Positions 56,533-64,000 of a DNA stretch of 64,000 bases are shown piece by piece. Each line of letters begins with the position of its first letter. Position 1 is the first letter of the stretch. The notes under the pieces were generated by a model, which worked only from the letters and a program-made list of their open reading frames with translations, made no database searches and was not told where the DNA came from. Made by a program: the position numbers and the translations under genes. The DNA is from Ovis canadensis. Taxonomy: Eukaryota > Chordata > Mammalia > Artiodactyla > Bovidae. The stretch covers positions 22,856,501-22,920,500 of the forward strand of contig NC_091255.1 in the NCBI RefSeq assembly GCF_042477335.2, read 5' to 3'.

Positions 56533-56900
56533 GGTGGAGGACGCCTTGAACCTGAACTTGTGCCAACTCTGCTTCTCGCTCTTGTCCTAAGCAGCTTGGG
56601 AGGCTCCCCCGCAGTGCCCTCCTCCCACCCTCTTCTGGGAGGGCACGATTCCACCCCACGCAGCAGCTGCTGTAAAAGCCCCCCAGGGCTCCTGGGGCTC
56701 TGCCCTCGCGCACAGAAGGTCTCTAAGCTCCGAGCTCCAGAGCCCCTGCCCAGCCACTGCTCTGCAGTTAGAAAGGATGTCAGCGTCTCGGGAGGGGAAG
56801 GAGGGCGGGAGACTGGGCTCCTCTGGTCATGTCCAGAGCCCCCATCTCGGCCCCTCACTGGGGAGGGCTGGACTGGCAAATGTGGAGAAATCAGCTTTTC

Positions 56901-56906
56901 ATTAAA
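56901..56906 (+). terminator. CCL5: CCL5 poly(A) signal ATTAAA
   Basis: ATTAAA about 370 bases after the stop, followed by a T/G-bearing stretch. It gives a 3' UTR of about 390 bases. Confidence 0.6.
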
Positions 56907-57462
56907 ATTCTCCAAGTGATTGCAAAGCTGACTCTTGGTTTGATTTCCTCTCCAGAACTGCCCCCTCCCTCGTGAGCCAAGCCTTGGATCCAGGGCTTGT
57001 CCCGTTGGGTGTCCAGCCTGGATCTGGGGGCTGTGAGCAGAGCCGGGGGGCAGGCTCTGTGAGAAGGCACATAGGCAGGACAAGGCAGATAAAGCGACTG
57101 GTGGTTTTTCTACTCTGAGAGAAGAGCAGTCACTATCTCCCAGCCCTGGAGCCCCAAGAGTTTCTGTCCCTCCCTGCCTCACCCCTCCCTGCTTCCCCAG
57201 ACCATGGATAGCCCTTCCGCCTGCTCTGCTGGCTTCCACCCAAGCCCACCCGACCCCTTACCTGCAGTGGTTTCTTTAAGCCCCTGGAATGGGTTTTCAT
57301 CCTATTCCTCCCAAACACCTCAGTTCTTTCAAATAAAGAGAAGGGGGGATTTTGTGGTTTTCTGCAAGGGTACCAGCACTTTGCAGGTGGGAGTATTCCA
57401 ACTTTCCCATTGATGTGTTCTTTCCTGTGAACCTGTCTTAGCAAAATACATCTTCATAATTA

Positions 57463-57632
57463 GAGCGGGCGTTAACTGAGTGCTCACTCTGTGCCACACA
57501 CTGCCAGCTCCTTACTTCCACCATCCTTCATCCTCATAACACTTTGGGACAGTTAGTGTTACTAACCCAGTTTATAGTGGGAGAAAACCCTCGGCAGGAG
57601 ATGGAAATAACTTGCCCAAGGCCCCAAAGCAA
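57463..57632 (+). repeat. MIR
   Basis: actgagtgctcactctgtgc, ataacttgcccaaggcccca. Confidence 0.7.
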
Positions 57633-57779
57633 AAAAAAGGGGGGGGTGGGAGGGGGTACCATGAACATTTAGACCCCCCCAGGGCCAAGGTCCAGTGCCA
57701 AAGCTGATGCTTTTTTTCTCTTCCATCTTCAATCTGCAAGATTTCAAACCTACTGAAATTTGTAAGAATATACTTCCCA

Positions 57780-58660
57780 TCTAGATTCAAATGTTACTTT
57801 ATCGATGTGCTTTATCTGTGCGTATGTGTGCATGCGTGGCACACGTGTGTCGTATGGATGGCTGGCACACACATTTTTTTCTGAAATAAATGTTGCAGAT
57901 GAGATATCATTTCCCGCTTAACAGTCTGTGTACATCTCCTAGTAACAAGACATTCTACAGAACCACAGAATGAGTAGCATTTAACACTGGTAAAATATTA
58001 ATTTCTCACATACCATCCATGATCAAATGCTCACAACTGTTCAGTAATGCCCTTTATAGTCATTATTTTCTTTAATCCAGGATCCAATTACAAGTACATA
58101 TTGAATTTAGCTAACATGTCATTTAACAGACTTTGTCTTTAAGTACATTGTTATTTTCGTAGGAATTCAGATTGGATTTTTGTAGAATAGTTTTTAAGAG
58201 GGGTTTGTCTGTTTGCTTCTCCATAAGGAGATTCAGCTTGAATATTTTCGGCAGAAAGCCACAAGGTGACGCTGTCTTTCTCAATGTGGCCCATCAGGGC
58301 ACGTGATGTCAGTTTACTGGAAGTGAAGGCCCAGTCGGAGGACTTAGCAGCCGCGGTTTCTCAGAGCAAGCTGCCCACTGTGTGCCCACTGTGCCCACTG
58401 TGTGCCGAGCGTTGGGATCCGGTGTAGCAATCACCACAAGCAATAAAAGGAATTCTCTGTGGTACAAATGACACAGAACCTTCAACCAGAAGCAGTGGCT
58501 CAGCAAGCAGGACTCTACAGCCGGGGGCTGCTGGCGGCAATGCAAGCTGACGTACAGCTGATAGACTTTGAGATAAAATCTGTAAAGGGACGACATTTCT
58601 ACTTATCAATGTTAATTGAGTGTCTGTCCACATTTGCATTTTTATTATTGCTTTTCATAC
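57780..58660. other. CCL5-HEATR9 intergenic sequence
   Basis: AT-rich to 58250 and probably contains an old LINE relic around 58030-58150 that I cannot name. An 11-base unit cccactgtgtg is tandemly repeated at about 58374-58403. Confidence 0.4.
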
Positions 58661-58664
58661 TTTT

Positions 58665-58790
58665 TTTAATAGTTCAAGGGTTTCTTTTATTTTTTAATTT
58701 TTGGCAGCACCATACAGCATGTGGGATATTAGTTTCCCAACCAGGGATCGAACCTGTGTCCCTTGCAGAGCAAACATGGAGCCTTAAGCC
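58665..58790 (-). repeat. CHR-type SINE, degraded
   Basis: Antisense body: gcatgtgggatattagtttc, ccaaccagggatcgaacctg. Confidence 0.7.
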
Positions 58791-59164
58791 CAGACGGTGT
58801 TAGGAAACTTTAAATGGAGGTGGTCTTGTTCAGGCTTCGGATTGCTGTCATCTGGGACTTCCCAGCACTCAAGTCTGGATGCAGGCTTCAGTCCAAGTTG
58901 CTGATGTAGATGCGGTTACCTTTCCCTGTTGTTTTTATTTTTCTTTTAATGACTGTATATTGAAATTAAGCCAAACAATGCTCTATTAGATATTGGAATT
59001 GCATAGTGTGTGTATCAAGAGGTCTCTTTCGTTAACAAAGCCTTCATACCTAAAACAAAAGCAAAACTTTTAGCAAAACAGACCACCAGGGAAGTCCTCA
59101 TATAGTTTTAAAAACTCACTTTTTTTTCTAAAATGAAATAAAGTAAATATGTTCGTGAACAACA

Positions 59165-59890
59165 ACCAAAAGACTTTTATTTCTTGCTGTCAAAGGAGGA
59201 GGTATGTGTATCATTGGGAGAAGGGATAGTTAGGGAGTTTGGGATGGATATGTACACACTGCTATATTTAAAATGGATAATCAGCAAGGACCTCCTGTAT
59301 AGCACAGGGAACTCTGCTCAGTGCTGTGTGGCAGCCTGGATGGCAGGGGAGTTTTGAGAGAATGGATACATGTATATGTATGGCTGAGACCCTTCACTGT
59401 TCACCTGAAACCATCACACCATTGCTTGTTTTTTAATTATATTTATTTTAATTGGAGGCTAATTACTTTACACTATTGTAGTGGTTTCTGCCATACATTG
59501 ACATGAATCAGCCACAGGAGTACATGTGTGCCCCATCCTGAACCCCCCTCCCACCTCCCTCCCCATCCCATCCCTCAGGGTCATCCCAGCGCACCGGCCC
59601 TGAGCACCCTGTCTCATGCATCGACCCTGGACTGGCGATCTATTTCACATATGGTAATATACATGTTTCAGTGCTATTCTGTCAAACCATCCCACCCTCG
59701 CCTTCTCCCACAGAGTCCAAAAGTCTGTTCTTTACATCTGTGTCTCTTTTGCTGTCTCACATATAGGATCATCATTACCATCTTTCTAAATTCCATATAT
59801 ATGCATTAATATACTATATTGGCACACGATTTTCAGTTAATCGGCTATACCCCAATACAAAATTAAAAGTTTTTGAAAAAAATTTTTAAA
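59165..59890 (+). repeat. L1 3' end, split by an opposite L1
   Basis: Sense L1 at 59165-59424 (taaaatggataatcagcaag) resumes at 59834 with ttaatcggctataccccaat. Confidence 0.8.
59425..59822 (-). repeat. L1 3' end nested in L1
   Basis: Antisense, 3' terminal 400 bases only (attgacatgaatcagccaca, ttctaaattccatatatatg), the same family as the 40-kb L1 but more diverged. Confidence 0.85.
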
Positions 59891-60299
59891 AAATAAACAC
59901 TTCAGAGGAGACAAAAAAATAGCACGGGCTACGTGAGCTTGAGGTTCATTAAGTGCTTTGACTTTCTTTTCTAATTTATGCCTCACCGCCGCCCCTCGAG
60001 CTCGCCAGACAGACGTGGCTTTCCTCCCTTCAGATGAGGAAAGTGAAGCTCCCAGAGGGAAAGCGACTGGCTCAAGCTACAGGCCAGTAGATGCCGGGGC
60101 TGGGGCTCCAGAGTAGAACCAGAGTGTTCCATGCACCTAGGTGATCTTCTCACTCAACACTCGGAGGCTTCTAGCTCTAGAAGCCCAGACACCTCACTAG
60201 TCCCTCTTGTGCCGCAGACGACAGGTCTCCCTGAGCTCTGCCCCGGCTCTCGCAAGGGAGCTGTCCCTGTAGTCCCTGCCCACTCCCCAGGAGAAGAGG

Positions 60300-60387
60300 A
60301 TGGCCTACGAAAAATCAGTCGACATCTCTGACATCAACAGGGCGATGTTCAACTGCCCATGGCTGGAATATCCAGGAAGGACCAAAG
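60300..60387 (+). CDS. HEATR9: HEATR9 coding exon 1
   Basis: 29 codons plus one base from ATG in agaggATGG to donor gtgagg. Confidence 0.76.
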
Positions 60388-61816
60388 GTGAGGTTAGAAT
60401 GGACAGGAGTGGAGTTGGGAATAGTGACCCGAAAAGGGAAGTTCCCTGGCCCCCACTCCCAGGCAGGAGTCCGGGTGATGTCAGCAAAGCTATGGGCAGA
60501 GTCAGGGTGGATCCTTGGGTACTTTCAAGGCTCCATACACCCCTCAAGGTAAGTTTCCAGGGCCCTCTAAGGCGGGATGTCTCTGTGACTCCCCAGCTTC
60601 TGCTTCCTCACCTGTTTTGCACTCTCACAAAGCCAAGGTTTCGAGGTGTTCCTCTTGCCCATTGTTCTTCCTCTCATCTGTCTGGCTACCTCTCCTACTT
60701 GCGCTGAAGACTCAGCTTGTGGATAATCTCTGGAAACCCTCCCTGCTCCTCCCCACCAGGTTAGGACCCCCTCATCACGATCACCTATGCCTCTATCCAT
60801 CCTCACATTTATTTCCCTTTGTTAATTAATCCCCAGTAAACGGTTCTATCTTACCAGTAGACCAGTGGTTCCCAAAATATGTTCCCAGGATCAGCAGCAT
60901 CAGTATTTTGTTAGACATGCAACTTCTCAGAACTTACCTGGTGATCCAGGAGTTGACTCTGTGCCACCAATGCAGAGAGCAGGGGTTCAATCCCTGGTCA
61001 GGGAACTAAGACCCCACATGCCGTGTGCACCACACCCTCCTCAACCAAAAAAGTGAATTCTCAGACCGCACCTCAGAGTTACTCTGGGGATGAGTCTTCA
61101 TCTGGGGATAAGGAAATCTGTATTTTATTAAGCCCTCCAGGAACTTCCTTGGTGGCCCAGTAGTTAAGACTCTGCTTCCACTGCAAAGCAGGGCATAGGT
61201 TCAACCCCTGGTCAGGGAACTAAGATCCCACATGCCACTCAGCATGGCCAAAACAAGCAAACAAAAAACAAGACCTCTAGTTTTTTCTAGTGCCACTCAC
61301 ATTTGAGAACCACTGACCATTTTTACATTAGAATCCTTTGGGAAGCTTTCTAAAATGCCTAGGTCCCTTCCTTGGACAATCTGATTCAATTAGTCTGATG
61401 CAGGACTGAGGCATGTTAAAAAAATTCTCTCAAATAATTCTAATACGCAGCCAGGGATGAGACCTACTCTGCCAGACCCGTGTGTCTCCAATTTCAACAT
61501 GCGTAGGAATCTTCCTCAAATAAAGATCCTGACTTGGTAGGCCTGAGAGATTCTGCATTTCTGAGAAGCTTCCAGGCTATGGCAATGCTGCTATTCCACA
61601 GACCAAGACACCAGAAACGTACAAGTCCCTTAAGGACAGGAACTGTGGCTTCTTTACGTCCCTGGTGCCTGATATCATGTTCGTTAAATGCTAATGCTCG
61701 ATAAACGCATGCCCGGAAGGACAACTCTTCAGCTCACCCTTGTCCATGGTCTCCTTTGCACCACAGAACTCAGAAGAGCTGCAGCTCCCGTCCTACTTTC
61801 CTTGTCCTGTCACCAG
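60300..61816 (+). CDS. HEATR9: HEATR9 5' end: coding exons 1 and 2 (partial gene)
   Basis: Exon 1 (60300-60387) encodes MAYEKSVDISDINRAM through LEYPGRTK plus one base, with donor gtgagg. Exon 2 (61767-61816, acceptor ccacag, donor gtgaga) continues in phase as ELRRAAAPVLLSLSCHQ. Together they align with the recalled human HEATR9 start (MAYEKSTDISDV..., WLEYPDKTKELRKAMAP, LPLSCYQ). The position fits: HEATR9 follows CCL5 in the same orientation in human, and here it starts 3.8 kb after the CCL5 stop. These exons precede the HEAT repeats, so no repeat domain is visible in the window. I could not find exon 3 before 64000. HEATR9 function is not settled; HEAT repeats are protein-binding scaffolds. 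The gene assignment rests on memory of the human protein plus synteny. Confidence 0.78.
60590..60840 (+). repeat. L2-like relic in HEATR9 intron 1
   Basis: Pyrimidine-rich L2 3' resemblance around ccctccctgctcctccccac and tcacatttatttccctttgt. Confidence 0.35.
60930..61048 (+). repeat. CHR-2 type SINE nested in MER5A
   Basis: aacttacctggtgatccagg head. ttctcaga occurs on both sides (about 60922 and 61058). Confidence 0.87.
61139..61275 (+). repeat. CHR-2 type SINE nested in MER5A
   Basis: gaacttccttggtggcccag head and catggccaaaacaagcaaac tail. Confidence 0.87.
61318..61600. mobile_element. MER20/MER5-type hAT relics
   Basis: acattagaatcctttgggaa...ataattctaatacgcagcca is a near-palindromic MER20-like element to about 61480. 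A second piece at 61490-61600 (aggaatcttcctcaaataaa, gagattctgcatttctgaga) resembles another hAT relic. Confidence 0.55.
61612..61715 (+). repeat. L2 3' end
   Basis: aaggacaggaactgtggctt...aatgctcgataaacgc. It lies 50 bases before HEATR9 exon 2. Confidence 0.5.
61767..61816 (+). CDS. HEATR9: HEATR9 coding exon 2
   Basis: 50-nt exon between ccacag and gtgaga. The single carried base from exon 1 completes a Glu codon, giving 17 codons. Confidence 0.75.
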
Positions 61817-61911
61817 GTGAGACCCCTGACTTCCGCCACCCCGAGAGCCTCGCTGGAGGAAGAGGGTCAGCAGACCACCCCCCCATTAAGGCTGGTTCAT
61901 AGAACCCTACA

Positions 61912-62138
61912 TGCTCCCCTGGAGGCTCAGACGGTAAAGAATCCAGCTGCCAATGCAGGAGACCTGGGTCCGATCCCTGGGTTGGGAAGATCCCCTGGAG
62001 AAGGGCATGGCTACCCCCTCCAGTATTCTTGCCTGGAGAATTCCATGGACGAGGGGAAGGCTCCATGGGGGAGCCTGGTGGGCTACAGTCCATGTGGCCA
62101 CAAAGAGTCGGACACCACTGAATGACTAATACAAACAT
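61912..62138 (+). repeat. Bov-tA SINE in HEATR9 intron 2
   Basis: Sense copy with a ~15-base internal insertion-like duplication (gaaggctccatgggg). Confidence 0.87.
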
Positions 62139-62433
62139 GTACTTAGAACTCCGCTCTCACCCCCGGGGCTGCCACGAACTCTGTGTGACCTTGGACAAGT
62201 GGCTTTCCCTTCCTGAACCGCAGGAGTAGCCTCTGTCACAAGCCAACCTCTGCCCCGCTCCCTTTGTTGGCTGGCTATGAGATAACATCTGTAAGGTTTT
62301 GGCTGTGTAGGCAGTTGCTTAATAATGAGTTATTTTTGAATTTCGGAGAAACAATGAACTTTTTCAACATGCTTATGTCCTAAATATTGCCTTCACCGCC
62401 TGGAATCGAAATTCAATGGGACATCCTGGGGTT

Positions 62434-62608
62434 TTTTGTTTGTTTGTTCTTAACTGAAGTAGAGAAGTTTATTTATTTGGCTGCTCTGGGTCTTGGTTGT
62501 GGCATGTGGGATCTAGTTCCCTGATCAGGGATTGATCACTCCCCACCGCCGGGTCCCCTGCCATGAAAGCTTGGAATCGTAGCCACTGGACCCACCAGGG
62601 AAGTCTCA
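62434..62608 (-). repeat. CHR-2 type SINE
   Basis: Antisense with (tttg)n tail. tcctgggg/tcctg flanks are weak. Confidence 0.82.
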
Positions 62609-62929
62609 ATCCTGTTTTTTATTTGCTTGGTCCTTACAAAATCTGACAACCCTGCTTATAGTGAGTCAATGTCCCATTTTCTGAAGTCACGAAAATCACC
62701 TGCGAATTCATGATGGTCTCAGTCACCCCACTGGGAACCAGTAGCCAAAGCTCTTTTTCAGAGAGTTGTTGTAGAGACAGGACGGCTTGAGAAGAGACAA
62801 GAATGAATCCTTGTCAGATCTTCAGAGAAATCCCCTGACCCATCTAAAACCCCTTGGCCACAACCAGAGCTGCAGTTTCACAAGTGTCTAAGACAGATTA
62901 TTTGAAGAAATCCTGTTTTTCCAATGAAA

Positions 62930-63035
62930 CTATTAAGTTCCACGAGGACAGGAATGATAACTGTCTCCCCAGCACTGAGCACTTGGCACATAGTAGGTGC
63001 TCAATAAAAATCTGTCGAATGCCTGAGTGAATGAG
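62930..63035 (+). repeat. L2 3' end
   Basis: cagcactgagcacttggcac, atagtaggtgctcaataaaa is the textbook L2 terminus. Confidence 0.7.
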
Positions 63036-63113
63036 CAGGAGCCCAAAATACCCCTCTCTTTACTCCACGTCTCCCCTGCCCCTGGCCTTTTCATCTCCTT
63101 GCCCAGATGACTT

Positions 63114-63377
63114 TTTTTTCTTTTTGGTGGCACAAGGTCTTCACTGCTGCACACGGGCTTTCTCTAGTTATGGGGAGTGAGAGCTACTGCCTGCTGTGGG
63201 CTTCTCACTGTGGTGGCTCCTCTTGGCACGGCTCATGGGCTCTAGAGCGCAGGCTCTGTAGTTATGGCAGGCAGGCTTAGTTGCTCCTTGGTATGTGGGA
63301 TCCGCCCGGACCAGGGAACGAGCCTGCGTCCCCTGCATTGGCAGGCAGATTCTTATCCACTGGGCCACCAGGAAGTC
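63114..63377 (-). repeat. CHR-1 SINE with target-site duplication
   Basis: Antisense; flanked by cccagatgactt at 63102-63113 and 63378-63389. Confidence 0.9.
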
Positions 63378-63429
63378 CCCAGATGACTTTCTCAAGTCCC
63401 TTGAAATTCTAAACTAACTGAACTGTGGA

Positions 63430-63701
63430 CAGTTGTCCCTTGGTGTCCACAGGGGATCCCAAACTCCATGGATACTCAAGTATAAAATGGAGTGGTGTTT
63501 GCATATAGCCTACACACATCCTCTCTCGATTATTTATAATACCTAATACAATGTAAATTGTATGTAAAGGGTTACCGGGTACATGGCAAATTCAAGTTTT
63601 GCTTTTGGGAACTTCTTAGAATTGTTTTTCCCCCTAATATTTTGAACCCATGGTTGGTTGAATCCATGGATGTGGAACCTGTGGATACAGTGGGCCAACT
63701 G
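63430..63701. mobile_element. MER2-like Tigger-family DNA transposon
   Basis: Terminal inverted repeats: cagttgtccc...tgtccacag at the left and ctgtggata...gggccaactg at the right. Internal tgcatatagcctacacacat and ataatacctaatacaatgta are characteristic of non-autonomous TcMar-Tigger elements. The family name is from memory. Confidence 0.7.
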
Positions 63702-63783
63702 TACTCAGATCAACTTACAAACCGGCAACGGTTTCCCAGTCTTTATGTCAGTGGTCCTTCACCTTGGGAGGGGTACAGAACAA

Positions 63784-63895
63784 GGATGATTAGCCCCATT
63801 TTGCAGATGAGAAGACTGAGACCTTGGTAGGGTAAAGTCGCTTGCCCGAGTCACACAGCTTGTTAGGAGCTGGCTGTGTCTTCAGGACGAGAGGC
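63784..63895 (+). repeat. MIR
   Basis: ccccattttgcagatgagaa, gagtcacacagcttgttagg. Confidence 0.7.
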
Positions 63896-64000
63896 TGAAG
63901 GGTATTTCCCTCGTCTAGTCCCTTCTCGCCCTGGCCCTTTTCCTGGCTGAGAAATGTCCCCTGTGGCTGCTCTGCCACTCGCCCCTGCCTCCAGGCACCA

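Larger units (their letters stand above)
60863..61315 (+). mobile_element. MER5A-like hAT DNA transposon, split by two SINEs
   Basis: cagtggttcccaaaat start and tttgagaaccactg end are the hAT inverted termini (CAGTGGTTC / GAACCACTG). The internal cagcagcatcagtattttgt and aaatctgtattttattaagc fit MER5A. Non-autonomous and old. Two CHR-2 SINEs interrupt it. Confidence 0.85.

Noticed and set aside
13-63383. tRNA-Glu-like boxes at many positions
   Set aside because: These are the heads of Bov-tA and CHR SINEs. None keeps a complete cloverleaf with an acceptor stem.
63817-64000. Third HEATR9 exon at the right edge
   Set aside because: No frame here reads like the expected continuation after the LSCHQ of exon 2. 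The exon is presumably beyond the window.

Overview
The window is mammalian nuclear DNA from a ruminant, almost certainly a bovid (cattle, sheep, goat or a close relative). The dominant repeats are ruminant-specific: Bov-tA and Bov-A2 SINEs, CHR-type tRNA-Glu SINEs, BovB (RTE) LINE 3' ends and a young bovine-type L1. The genes have the three-exon architecture of vertebrate CC chemokines. Repeat family names are recalled by eye from consensus sequences, not from a database run, and repeat borders are good to roughly 5-15 bases unless a target-site duplication is given.

Four genes, all on the + strand, can be supported: CCL14 (exons 2 and 3 only, 3059-3733), CCL16 (three exons, 7001-10829), CCL5/RANTES (three exons, 50237-56532) and the first two coding exons of HEATR9 (60300-61816, running off the right edge). 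This is the CCL14-CCL16-CCL5-HEATR9 order of human 17q12 (cattle chromosome 19 by synteny). The primate genes LYZL6 and RDM1, which lie between CCL16 and CCL5 in human, are not visible here.

Layout: 1-3058 holds SINEs, an L1 remnant and presumed CCL14 intron or upstream sequence. 3.06-10.9 kb holds CCL14 and CCL16, about 3.3 kb apart. 10.9-50 kb is a gene-poor spacer of about 39 kb filled with nested SINE, LINE and LTR relics. It contains a near-perfect inverted duplication (26800-30542), a small poly(A)-tailed retrocopy (31560-31729), a 1.64-kb L1 inserted in a CHR-1 SINE (40379-42020) and an orphan CpG island (about 45600-45960). 50.0-56.9 kb is CCL5 with a recognisable promoter (kappa-B site, TATA box). 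57-64 kb is the intergenic stretch and the 5' end of HEATR9, whose first intron holds hAT relics split by SINEs.

The chemokines are secreted ligands of CCR1/CCR3/CCR5-type receptors and act together in leukocyte recruitment. HEATR9 is a HEAT-repeat neighbour gene of uncertain function. I found no evidence of a novel multi-gene system. The best leads are the CCL16 C-terminal truncation, the inverted duplication, the orphan CpG island and the retrocopy of unknown source.
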